DNA of 29,068 bases from Clostridiales bacterium (GTDB taxonomy: Bacteria > Bacillota > Clostridia > Lachnospirales > Lachnospiraceae). Every line of letters starts with the position of its first letter. Position 1 is the stretch's first letter. The stretch spans positions 1-29,068 of the forward strand of contig JAGZDD010000028.1 in assembly GCA_018369015.1 (NCBI GenBank), written 5' to 3'. Position numbers and translations under genes: made by a program. Under the pieces are notes generated by a model. It made no database searches. It saw only the letters and a program-made list of their open reading frames with translations, and was not told the DNA's origin. Shown here one piece after another: positions 8,370-15,755 of the stretch.

Positions 8370-8475
8370 GCTCATTAAAAAATATGGTGCAGGGGGTAAA
8401 AACTGTGGAACCATACAGAAGCGGCAAAAATGGTAAAATGGATATAACAAATTCAAATGGAGGAGGAACCAGAAT

Positions 8476-10062
8476 ATGACTAAAAAAATGCGTATTTATA
8501 CGGCCCTGTGTCTGGCCGGTGTTATTGGGATGTCAACAGCCGGTTGCGGAAACAGCGAAGAAACAAAGGCGGCTGTGGATGATCAGGATAATACTGCGGG
8601 AGATATAGCCACAGCAGATCCAGACAGCAGTGAGGATATGGAGGAAATCCATGTGCTTTATCCATCGCTGGGGCCGGTTCCCGCAGGGCTTGAGGCAGTG
8701 GAGGCGGAAATTAATGCCATTACCGAAAAGGAGATAAACACCCATGTCAATATCAGTATTTATGAAATCGGGAATTATGACCAGCAGGTAGGGCTTATGA
8801 TGTCTTCCAGCGAAAGTGTGGATTTAATGCTCACCCTGCCGTCAGGCTCGGCCGGATTTTCTTCGATGCAAATGCAGGGGCAGCTTATGGATATTACGGA
8901 GCTTTTAGAGGAATACGGCGCGCCAGTGCTTGAGACGGTTGGAAGCTTGATCCAGGGCACTTCCGTAGGCGGAAAGGTTTATGGCGTGTGCGGCTATCGT
9001 AATCTTGTCAGCGGAGAGTATATTGTCATGCGTACCGATGTGCTTGAGGATCTGGGGCTTCTTGAAAAGGCGCAGAACATGACTTCTTTTTCAGAATATG
9101 AAGAAATTTTAGCGGCGGTAGCGGCCAGCGATCAGTGGTCTTATTTATCCGGTCTGGTCGGCTCCGGGCAGGGAAATACTATTTTGCAGCAGGGCGGTTT
9201 TTGTTCCGGGGATGCCTTTGCGGATATGGAACTTTTTGATACATTAGGAGATACGTATAAGGTTATCAGCATTAACCCTGATGGAAGCGGGCCAAAGGTT
9301 CGTATGACTTATGGAACGGAAGAGTACCGAAAGATTTATGAGCGGGTAAAGAAATGGTACGATGCCGGCTATGTGTATAAGGACTCTGCGACGACCCAGG
9401 AAACAGGAACAGATCTTATTAAAAACAATGTGGGCTTTTCTGTCATTTGCGACGGCGAATATGGTATTGAAGCTTCAAAAGCTGCGGATTGCGGGATGCC
9501 CGTAACCTGTGTAAAGATTATGGATTATCCCATTACGACCGGAAGCTGTACAAAATTTACGTGGGTCATTCCGTCTACCAGCAGATCACCGGAGGCTGCC
9601 GTGGGATTTATGAATATGATGTATACGGACAGCCGTATTGCCAATCTTTTAGCCTGGGGAATTGAGGGTGTCGATTATGAAGTTGTTGACGGGGAAGCCT
9701 GCTTTATTGAAGGCAATGAAAATCCGGCGTACCATACCATGGATTTCCTCTATGGCAATCAGTTTATTACGCTTCCATGGGAAGGCTCCGGCGCCAATAT
9801 GCGCGACGAAACTCTTGAGGGCATGAAAAATGCAGTATATTCAGAATATATGGGATTTTCCTGCGATACATCCTCAGTGACAAATGAAATTTCAGCGGTA
9901 AGCAACTGCTTGAGTGAATTTCGGCCGCAGATTGAAACGGGAATGGCCTCTGAAGAGATTTTCAATGATTTCCTTGAAAAGCTGGAAGCATCCAATGTTG
10001 ACAAAATTGTAGACTGTTATCAGCAGCAGCTCAATACATGGCTTGAAGGCCGCAATGAATAA
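8476..10062 (+). CDS. Extracellular solute-binding lipoprotein (family 1, sugar-type)
   Basis: A 528-residue substrate-binding protein of the carbohydrate ABC type. The signal peptide (basic MTKKMR, hydrophobic 8-19) ends in the lipobox TAGC with the lipidated Cys24, followed by an acidic, low-complexity linker. The body has the pattern of LplA-like binding proteins (EINTHVNISIYEIGNYDQQ and later WVIPSTSRSPEAAVGFMN). It would sit on the outer membrane face and bind an oligosaccharide or glycoside. No permease or ATPase of this class is nearby, so it must borrow a transporter encoded elsewhere or act as a sensor or scavenger. It is preceded by GGAGGAGG and the ATG at 8476. The next gene starts 60 bases after the stop, probably in one transcript. 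Regulation by the divergent RpiR protein is inferred from position. Confidence 0.88.
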   Translation: MTKKMRIYTALCLAGVIGMSTAGCGNSEETKAAVDDQDNTAGDIATADPDSSEDMEEIHVLYPSLGPVPAGLEAVEAEINAITEKEINTHVNISIYEIGNYDQQVGLMMSSSESVDLMLTLPSGSAGFSSMQMQGQLMDITELLEEYGAPVLETVGSLIQGTSVGGKVYGVCGYRNLVSGEYIVMRTDVLEDLGLLEKAQNMTSFSEYEEILAAVAASDQWSYLSGLVGSGQGNTILQQGGFCSGDAFADMELFDTLGDTYKVISINPDGSGPKVRMTYGTEEYRKIYERVKKWYDAGYVYKDSATTQETGTDLIKNNVGFSVICDGEYGIEASKAADCGMPVTCVKIMDYPITTGSCTKFTWVIPSTSRSPEAAVGFMNMMYTDSRIANLLAWGIEGVDYEVVDGEACFIEGNENPAYHTMDFLYGNQFITLPWEGSGANMRDETLEGMKNAVYSEYMGFSCDTSSVTNEISAVSNCLSEFRPQIETGMASEEIFNDFLEKLEASNVDKIVDCYQQQLNTWLEGRNE

Positions 10063-10122
10063 ATATGATTGCTGGCTGTGGGTTCTTTGAATCTGCGGCC
10101 GGCCGTATCTTGGAGGTATCCT

Positions 10123-11646
10123 ATGGATTATTTTTATACTGCCATGGAAAACACCCTGGCGCATTTTATTTATTATTTTAATGAAAACAGCCTGGCTTTT
10201 AGTCATCGCCCCTGCGCCTGGGAATTATTTGAGGAAGCGGAAAATACATGCTTTCAAATCGATGAGCAGAAAAAGTCAGTGGGGAAATCTGAGCTTTGGC
10301 AAATGCTTGAGAATATTCAAAACCGGCAGAAGGAGTCTGGAAGACAGTATCTTATTTTCGCTTCTTCGCCCATATATTCCTGTGAGAATGGATTGGGGCG
10401 GATAAGCTGCGATACGTATGTTTATACATATGAAAAAGGAGAAAAAGGCAGTTTAGGGTGCCGTCTGCGAATAATGCGTCTGGATCTGGCCTTTAGGATA
10501 GCCGAAGGGAAAGTCCGGATATGGCAGTGCCAGTGGCATACGATTCAGACAATGGAACCGTGGCCGGATGAAAGCCATGAAGCGCAAAGGCAGGCGGCGT
10601 CCTTTGACGTTTTGCCAATGGATGTGCCGGGAACGGATGACGCCCGGGATTATATGAGCTTAAAAAAGCTGGTCAACCGCCTGTGGGACCGCCTCTTAGA
10701 AAATACATCAGAGTTGTTTGAGCGTGTATCTGAAGAAAAGAAGCTTAAAGCGTATTTTCAGACGGGGGATAAAAATGTGCCGGCCATCGTGATTTCCGGG
10801 CCGGTGGCCGTGAATATCTCTGAAAATAAAACAGCGCTGGCGGTCTCTTTAGCGGAGGTATTCAAAGTCAGGCGGCTTGTAAAAGAAACAGACGGGAACG
10901 CAGGACAATGTGTGGAACGTTCTTTTTCCTATATTCGCTTTGAGGCGCATAAAAACGGCGGGGAGTGGAAGATTTCCAAGACAGAGGCGGACCGGATATT
11001 TGTGCTGCCGCCTGCGCCCTATGTTCCCGGAATCCGGTACGATAAGATAAGCCAGGGCCTTCGTCCATGGACATTGCATAACGAAAACCGCCCGGGAGAA
11101 TGGATTAAGGACAGCTATGCTATAGAGAATATTATGAGCCGGTGGGTTTACGCCTGCCGCCGGGGCGAGCTGGAAAATTTTTTTTACAGATATATGTCAG
11201 ATGATGGATTTGTTCCGGAAATGCTCATTAAAAGCCAGGGAGAGGGTACGCCAGGACTTTCCGGGAAGGACGCGATTACCGCCCGCCTTGGCGGAATGGA
11301 TAAGCATTTTGTGAATCGTATGTACAGTTATCATACAGCGACCACGCCTCTTGTGGAAATTAGCAGCGACGGACAGTCGGCAAAGGGAACGTGGTTTGAC
11401 CACAGCGCGACGAATCTGAGCGGGGAGGCGAAATCGCCCACCCAAATTCCCTATATGATTTTTGTGGCAAGATATGTCCATGAATTTCATAAATTCCATG
11501 GACAATGGTACTTAACTGATTTTTTCTGGGAGCCGTTAATTCATCTGGAGCCGTGGCAGTTTGACCTGAACCGTTCCGAAGGCTGGGTAAGCCGCGAGGA
11601 TACGAAAAATTACCCGGATGCCTTTGCTTTTTTGGATGCGGATTGA
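10123..11646 (+). CDS. Multidomain SnoaL/NTF2-like protein (apparently three NTF2-like modules)
   Basis: A 507-residue cytoplasmic protein without signal peptide. The ATG at 10123 is chosen because GGAGG (10112-10116) lies 6 bases upstream; a TTG further up has no such signal. The sequence reads as three successive cone-shaped NTF2/SnoaL-like modules of roughly residues 1-165, 185-320 and 340-500. The clearest is the last: a helical opening (ENIMSRWVYACRRGELENFF), then GKDAITARLGG, then strands ending in WYLTDFFWEPLIHLEPW. The first ends similarly in WQCQWHTIQTMEPWP, which supports internal duplication. Such domains act as dehydratases, isomerases, cyclases or hydrolases on ring compounds, or simply bind them. 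No catalytic residues can be assigned with confidence. It lies downstream of the lipoprotein gene and converges on the PhlG-like hydrolase gene, with which it shares a palindrome. Confidence 0.7.
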   Translation: MDYFYTAMENTLAHFIYYFNENSLAFSHRPCAWELFEEAENTCFQIDEQKKSVGKSELWQMLENIQNRQKESGRQYLIFASSPIYSCENGLGRISCDTYVYTYEKGEKGSLGCRLRIMRLDLAFRIAEGKVRIWQCQWHTIQTMEPWPDESHEAQRQAASFDVLPMDVPGTDDARDYMSLKKLVNRLWDRLLENTSELFERVSEEKKLKAYFQTGDKNVPAIVISGPVAVNISENKTALAVSLAEVFKVRRLVKETDGNAGQCVERSFSYIRFEAHKNGGEWKISKTEADRIFVLPPAPYVPGIRYDKISQGLRPWTLHNENRPGEWIKDSYAIENIMSRWVYACRRGELENFFYRYMSDDGFVPEMLIKSQGEGTPGLSGKDAITARLGGMDKHFVNRMYSYHTATTPLVEISSDGQSAKGTWFDHSATNLSGEAKSPTQIPYMIFVARYVHEFHKFHGQWYLTDFFWEPLIHLEPWQFDLNRSEGWVSREDTKNYPDAFAFLDAD

Positions 11647-11672
11647 GGGATAATAAATATCCCTCAATCCGC
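11638..11672. terminator. Perfect 13-bp palindrome spanning both convergent stop codons
   Basis: Arms GCGGATTGAGGGA (11638-11650) and TCCCTCAATCCGC (11660-11672) flank a 9-base AT loop. The stem includes the TGA of the NTF2-like gene and the TGA of the PhlG-like gene, and encodes the same Ala-Asp end on both strands. It probably acts as a bidirectional transcription end or RNA 3'-stability structure, although neither side has a good U-run. Confidence 0.6.
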
Positions 11673-12503
11673 GTCCTCCGGCAGCCTGCTATATTCCTCA
11701 TACAAATCCGGCAAAAATGTAGCCAGGTGCTGCTGTTCAACTGTGTTGTGGATTTGCACCTTCCGAAGATATTCTTCGCACTGCATAAAGTCCGGCGTGT
11801 CCATATCGCGGACAATTTTCCCGTTTTCTGCCTTAAATCCAATCCATTCCCGAGAGAGCGTCTCAGTGCCGCCCAGGGGGCAGGGGCGGGTAATGGAAAG
11901 CACAAGATGGGAGCCTGGGCAGTCGAAGGACTCCCAGCAGGATGTGACAGCGGCGCCGCTGTGAATAAGCTTTTCGTATTTTTCTTCTGGAAAACCGTAA
12001 TCCCGGACGTCAAAATTATGGCGCACAGAGCGGATTGGTTTTTCTCCTTTTCCCATATCTAATGTTTCAAGAGTATAAATTCCTTTTTTGAAATCACCGT
12101 CAACAAGGCCGTGATCAATATGGTCGGCCGGGTTCCAAAGCTTATATCTGATATTGCCGCATCCGGGCGGCAAATGCCTGGAATGGATGTTGAGCCAGCG
12201 GACATACCACATGCGCATTTGCGGTGTGATATTTCCTGGAAGAACCGAATAATTAGCGATATATCCATAGCCCTCTGGCATCATACAGTAACCGTATTCT
12301 ACGGCACTATATCCTTGTACAGTCAGATGGTTAAGCCATTGTTCTGCCGGCAGGGCGTCCTTGGGGTCCATAGCTCCCTGGGCCAGAAGCTGGGCGTAGA
12401 GCGGCCCAGGCTTATGCAGAGGATAACCGGAATAATATTTATAGATAGGCAGCGCCATTTCCTCCGGAGTAAGCTTTGGCAGGTCATAGTATAAATCAGA
12501 CAT
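11664..12503 (-). CDS. PhlG/phloretin-hydrolase-like zinc C-C hydrolase (DAPG hydrolase family)
   Basis: A 279-residue protein matching the 2,4-diacetylphloroglucinol hydrolase (PhlG) family, which also contains phloretin hydrolase of gut Eubacterium. These zinc enzymes cleave the C-C bond between an acyl group and a phloroglucinol-type ring. Family marks visible here: GYGYIANYSVLPGNITPQM followed by RYKLWNPADH (about 78-128), which parallels the GTGYVAN, MPG-VTPEM and LRYKIWDPEDH pattern of PhlG. Candidate zinc ligands are His128, His199 and the C-terminal HNTVE motif (His252, Glu256), a three-His/one-Glu set as in PhlG; Glu146 (YTLETLD) may be the active-site acid. The GGAGGG signal and ATG at 12503 are clear. 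It is somewhat shorter than phloretin hydrolase (about 300 residues). A promoter, a 39-bp repeat array and a LysR gene lie upstream. I am sure of the family, not of the substrate. Confidence 0.82.
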   Translation of the reverse strand: MSDLYYDLPKLTPEEMALPIYKYYSGYPLHKPGPLYAQLLAQGAMDPKDALPAEQWLNHLTVQGYSAVEYGYCMMPEGYGYIANYSVLPGNITPQMRMWYVRWLNIHSRHLPPGCGNIRYKLWNPADHIDHGLVDGDFKKGIYTLETLDMGKGEKPIRSVRHNFDVRDYGFPEEKYEKLIHSGAAVTSCWESFDCPGSHLVLSITRPCPLGGTETLSREWIGFKAENGKIVRDMDTPDFMQCEEYLRKVQIHNTVEQQHLATFLPDLYEEYSRLPEDAD

Positions 12504-12553
12504 TGTAAAATCCCTCCTTAGTCAGAGTGTGTTTGGAAACATGTTATATTTGT

Positions 12554-12582
12554 ATTCTAGCGGTATCCTGTATTTAAGGCAA
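12554..12582 (-). promoter_or_regulatory. Promoter of the PhlG-like hydrolase gene
   Basis: On the minus strand TTGCCT (12582-12577) and TAGAAT (12559-12554) are separated by exactly 17 bp, with 4/6 and 5/6 matches to the housekeeping consensus. The start of transcription would fall near 12547, giving a leader of about 45 bases to the ATG. The 39-bp array lies upstream of this promoter, where an activator would bind. Confidence 0.65.
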
Positions 12583-12634
12583 ACAGCTTTTTATGATAGG
12601 TCTACAAGCCAAAGCCTGTAGCCGCGGCGGCGTT

Positions 12635-12750
12635 TCGCCCAGCGTCCGTTAACAGCGCTGCCGCGGTGGTACTTCGCCCAGCGTCTATTAACAGCGCTGC
12701 CGCCGCGGTACTTCGTCCAGCGTATATTAATAGCGCTGTTACGGCGGCGC
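12635..12750. repeat. Three-copy 39-bp tandem repeat with conserved inverted-repeat core
   Basis: Three units start with TCGCCC/TCGTCC at 12635, 12674 and 12713, exactly 39 bp apart. Each contains CAGCG-N11-CGCTG (12640-12660, 12679-12699, 12718-12738). The centre varies (TCCGTTAACAG, TCTATTAACAG, TATATTAATAG) while the inverted arms are identical in all three. The N11 spacing suits LysR-type sites, and the array lies upstream of the PhlG-like gene promoter and downstream of a LysR gene. It could equally form RNA hairpins if read through from the LysR gene. Confidence 0.75.
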
Positions 12751-12798
12751 GGCATGTTTGTGTTCTATAAAAATTTAAAAACTACAAGGAAAATTTAA

Positions 12799-12824
12799 AA
12801 CCCACAAGCTTTTGCCTGTGGGTT
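12799..12824 (-). terminator. Terminator of the LysR transcript
   Basis: The stem AACCCACA (12799-12806) / TGTGGGTT (12817-12824) has a 10-base loop. On the minus strand it is followed by UUUUAAAUUUUCC. It stands about 110 bases after the LysR stop codon and would separate that transcript from the PhlG-like gene. Confidence 0.55.
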
Positions 12825-12936
12825 ACAAGGGAATAAAATGTTGGACAAAGTGAGGTTTCTATTCTACAATGACATCATAGAACTTGAACAAAAAAATTAA
12901 ATGTTTTTGAATTAAATTGAATAAATTGCATAAAAA

Positions 12937-13875
12937 CTATCCTTTTTTGAAAAAAGCGGCGGCTTCCTGCAAAAAATACTTTTCAGCAGTCTGCAAAACC
13001 TTTTTCTTTTCAAAGCTGATGGCCTGCTTTGGTTCAAAGCTTGTCACCTTGATTGGATAAGAACACAGCTTCGGCGCCCCGCCGTTTTCATAATGGAAAA
13101 AACGCCTCCGGACATAATCCTGCGTTGCCAGAAGACAGCCAATGCCGTTTAAGCACAGCTTATCATTAAGCTCACCGTTTTCTGAATTAAATCCAATAAT
13201 GGGTTCAAAGTGATATTCATTGAAAATATCTGACAAATCCTGGGATATTTGGTTATGTCGGTCTCTTAAAATCAAAAAAGGCATTTCTTTTAAAAGAGAA
13301 AGATCCTGTGTAGCTTCGAGCCGGCATTTAATTTCTTCCCATTGGTTTTTGTAAATCTTTCTGCCAAGGCTTTCCAAAAAAGTGACGCAGTAAGGGTCAG
13401 GGTCTAAAAGGATAAAATGCTCCAGCTCGTCGGAAAGGGGAAGATAGCTGATGTAGAGATTAACGCCGTTAAAATTGTGGGCAATATCTGCATGCTGCCG
13501 TTTGCTGACAGTGATATTATATTCCGGATATTTTTGATGGAAGGCCATAAGGAGATCCGATAAAAACGGAGGCTCACAGTAAGTAGGAATACCAATCGTA
13601 AGATTGCGGTTTTGTTTTCCTGTAACCTCGTCAATATTTGCCAGGGTTTTCCGGTAAACATTGAGAAGCTCCTTGCTTCCTTCATAAAAGCATTGGCCCG
13701 CAGGGGTCAGGGTCAATGGCGTTTCACGGTTAAAAAGGGAAGCCCCCAGCTCACTTTCCATTTTTTTCAAATGCTCGCTCAGGGATTGCTGGGAAATATA
13801 CAGCTTGCGGCTGGCCGCGCTGATGCTTCCTTCTTCGGCAATAACAAGAAAATAGTTAATATTCAGAAAGTTCAT
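12937..13875 (-). CDS. LysR-family transcriptional regulator
   Basis: A 312-residue LysR protein. The N-terminal winged helix-turn-helix is typical (YFLVIAEEGSISAASRKLYIS, in parts: SISAASRKL and QQSLSEHLKKMESELG, residues 8-50, then LFNR). It is followed by the linker and a periplasmic-binding-like effector domain beginning near residue 88 (LTIGIPTYCEPPFL). I place the start at 13875, where AAGGAG lies 6 bases upstream. A longer frame to 13950 is excluded because its start would lie inside the promoter -10. The gene is divergent from the ABC-importer operon at 14118 and upstream of the PhlG-like gene on the same strand, so either or both may be targets. LysR effectors are often aromatic or small organic acids, which would suit the neighbours, but the ligand cannot be read from the sequence. 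Confidence 0.93.
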   Translation of the reverse strand: MNFLNINYFLVIAEEGSISAASRKLYISQQSLSEHLKKMESELGASLFNRETPLTLTPAGQCFYEGSKELLNVYRKTLANIDEVTGKQNRNLTIGIPTYCEPPFLSDLLMAFHQKYPEYNITVSKRQHADIAHNFNGVNLYISYLPLSDELEHFILLDPDPYCVTFLESLGRKIYKNQWEEIKCRLEATQDLSLLKEMPFLILRDRHNQISQDLSDIFNEYHFEPIIGFNSENGELNDKLCLNGIGCLLATQDYVRRRFFHYENGGAPKLCSYPIKVTSFEPKQAISFEKKKVLQTAEKYFLQEAAAFFKKG

Positions 13876-13945
13876 ATAACACTCCTTCAAAGGGGATCTT
13901 TGCGGCTTTTGATGCGCATTTAAGTATGTAATAAGCTTCATATAC

Positions 13946-13974
13946 ATCATAACATTTCTAAAATACGTAGTAAA
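13946..13974 (-). promoter_or_regulatory. LysR gene promoter
   Basis: On the minus strand TTTACT (13974-13969) and TATGAT (13951-13946) are spaced by 17 bp, with a TG one base before the -10. Transcription would begin near 13939, about 64 bases before the start codon at 13875. Confidence 0.65.
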
Positions 13975-14022
13975 GACTCATTTATGGCAGATGAACATGG
14001 GTTGTAGCAGTTCACCCAGGCC

Positions 14023-14054
14023 CGCGCACTTGTACTGTCGCGCACTTGTACTGT
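14023..14054. repeat. Perfect 16-bp tandem duplication upstream of the ABC-importer operon
   Basis: CGCGCACTTGTACTGT occurs twice head to tail (14023-14038, 14039-14054), with no mismatch, 64 bases before the start of the solute-binding protein gene. Outer arms GCCCGC (14020-14025) and GCGGGC (14064-14069) could enclose the pair in a stem-loop. A paired operator or a recent slippage duplication are both possible. Confidence 0.8.
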
Positions 14055-14117
14055 CTGGCGGCAGCGGGCAGGTTCGGGTGTTACTCATAGATAAAAATTA
14101 TTAAGGGGGAAATTTAC

Positions 14118-15743
14118 ATGAAAAGAAAATTTACCGCAGCATTAACGGCATTACTTGCAATTTCCATGATTGGATGCGGCACAGGAGGTAAGGAGGCGGC
14201 AACCGGAACAGATACCGGGGATTCTAAGGCGGGCAAAACTGCGGCTGCGGAAGCTGACGCGGGGAACGGCGCCGATAAAAATACTCTGGTGGTCGGGATC
14301 AACAGTACCTTAGATACATTAGATCCCTGGTCGCCTCAAAAGCCCTCAAAATTTTTCGTGTGCAGCGTTTTATATCAATCCCTGGGCCAGGCCGCGGAGA
14401 TTGGCTCATCGCAGCTTGAGGGCGTTCTTATGAAGGAATGGACCCAGATAGATACTATGACCTACGATATTGAGCTTTATGATTCCATTGTAGATACGGC
14501 GGGGAATCCCTTTACATCCTCGGATGTGGCTTTTTGCTTTGAAAAATATGCGGAAACGAATACGACCTATGTGGATAATATTGAGATTACCGGCGATTAT
14601 ACGTTTACAATGCATTTAAACAGCGAGGCGCCGGGAAGCTTTGAGCGCATGTGCGAATATGTATATATGGTCACTGAGGAAGCCTATAACGCCAGCGGCG
14701 ACGGAATGGCCGTGAAAGCGGTGGGAACAAGCCCTTATCAGGTCAGGGAATTTACGGAAGGGGCTAAAATCGTTCTGGAAAAGGCAGACTCTTACTGGCA
14801 GACGGATGATTTGAATATTGATGATTATAAGGCTAATGTCGATGTTATTGAGTATGATGTCCTTACGGAGGTGACACAGCTTGCCCTGGCCGTTGAAACC
14901 GGAACTGTGGATATAGCCATGCAGGTGGAGGACAGTGCGCTGGGCCAGCTTGAGGGGATTGAAAACCTGGCGATTACCTTTACCCCGGATATATGTTCAA
15001 GAGGGATTATGTTCAATATGACTGAAAGCAGCCCCTTCTATGATAATCTGGCGCTGCGCCAGGCCGTATGCTATGCCATTGACAAAGAGTCTGTAGCCTT
15101 AGCATGTACCTATGGCTATGGAAGCCCGTCTGCGGCGGCTTATGGAACAGCAAGCCAGGTCGGCTACAATTCCGAGTGGGAGAACAATACATACAGCTAC
15201 GATGTGGAGAAAGCAAAGGAGCTTCTGGCAGAGGCTGGATACAAAGAAGGCGAGTTAAATATCCGTCTTTTGAGTAATCAAAATGCTGCCGTAAAATCAA
15301 TGTGGGAGGTTATTCAGGCAAATTTGGCTGAAATTGGCATAAATGCGGAAATTATCCTTGCCGACGGCTCATCCTATGGCGCATGGCGCGACGCTACAAG
15401 CGGGCAGTATGATATAGCCTACTGCGGGCAGGACTATGGAAATTATGTGACAATTACCTGGGATACATTATATAACGCAGATCTTCGGGAATCCGGCCTG
15501 ACCTGGTTTGGCCTTGATGACCCCAAGGTACAGGAGCAAATACACCTTCTGGAAACCGCCGATGGCTTTACGCAGGAAAATATCGATGCTTTTTATGATT
15601 ATACAACAAAAAATTGTTATTACTATCAGATATTTAATATGGATAACGCCATTGTATACAATACAGACAGAGTCAGCGGCGTTGAGGAGGCTGTCAATTT
15701 TAATGGCTATGTCCAGGTAAATGCTGTGACTTTGACAAAGTAA
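14118..15743 (+). CDS. Peptide/nickel-type ABC transporter substrate-binding lipoprotein (SBP family 5)
   Basis: First gene of the importer operon, 541 residues. The signal peptide (MKRKF, hydrophobic core) ends in SMIGC with lipidated Cys20, followed by an Ala/Gly/Asp-rich linker. The mature part shows the SBP_bac_5 pattern: TLDTLDPW, WTQIDTMTYDIELYDSIVDTAGN (in parts WTQIDTMTYDIEL, FTSSDVAFCFEKY), GTSPYQV and RQAVCYAIDKESVA. It captures the substrate at the outer membrane face and hands it to the permeases encoded next. Family members take peptides, opines, glycosides, nickel complexes or other organic molecules, so peptide specificity should not be assumed. Strong RBS AAGGGGGA 7 bases before the ATG. 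The next gene starts 12 bases after the stop. A LysR gene is divergently transcribed. Confidence 0.93.
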   Translation: MKRKFTAALTALLAISMIGCGTGGKEAATGTDTGDSKAGKTAAAEADAGNGADKNTLVVGINSTLDTLDPWSPQKPSKFFVCSVLYQSLGQAAEIGSSQLEGVLMKEWTQIDTMTYDIELYDSIVDTAGNPFTSSDVAFCFEKYAETNTTYVDNIEITGDYTFTMHLNSEAPGSFERMCEYVYMVTEEAYNASGDGMAVKAVGTSPYQVREFTEGAKIVLEKADSYWQTDDLNIDDYKANVDVIEYDVLTEVTQLALAVETGTVDIAMQVEDSALGQLEGIENLAITFTPDICSRGIMFNMTESSPFYDNLALRQAVCYAIDKESVALACTYGYGSPSAAAYGTASQVGYNSEWENNTYSYDVEKAKELLAEAGYKEGELNIRLLSNQNAAVKSMWEVIQANLAEIGINAEIILADGSSYGAWRDATSGQYDIAYCGQDYGNYVTITWDTLYNADLRESGLTWFGLDDPKVQEQIHLLETADGFTQENIDAFYDYTTKNCYYYQIFNMDNAIVYNTDRVSGVEEAVNFNGYVQVNAVTLTK

Positions 15744-15755
15744 AAGAGGGGTTTT

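Larger units (their letters stand above)
12504..12936. other. 433-bp intergenic region: promoter, 39-bp array, LysR terminator
   Basis: No coding sequence is supported. From left to right on the plus strand it holds the PhlG-like gene promoter (12554-12582), a small hairpin CTACA...TGTAG (about 12603-12620), three 39-bp repeats (about 12625-12750), an AT-rich stretch with two AAATTTAAAA copies, and a hairpin at 12799-12824 that probably ends the LysR transcript. The remainder to 12936 is AT-rich without clear structure. Confidence 0.7.

Noticed and set aside
8364..8392. A perfect TTGACA upstream of the solute-binding lipoprotein gene as a plus-strand promoter.
   Set aside because: No acceptable -10 is found at 16-18 bp; the hexamer is better explained as one arm of the TGTCA-N5-TGACA palindrome.
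12625..12750. CRISPR array at the 39-bp repeats.
   Set aside because: The units are directly adjacent, with no unique spacers of constant length, only three copies, and no cas genes nearby.
13876..13950. N-terminal extension of the LysR protein to an ATG at 13950.
   Set aside because: That codon lies within the -10 of a well-formed promoter and the extra 25 residues precede the conserved LysR start; AAGGAG marks 13875.
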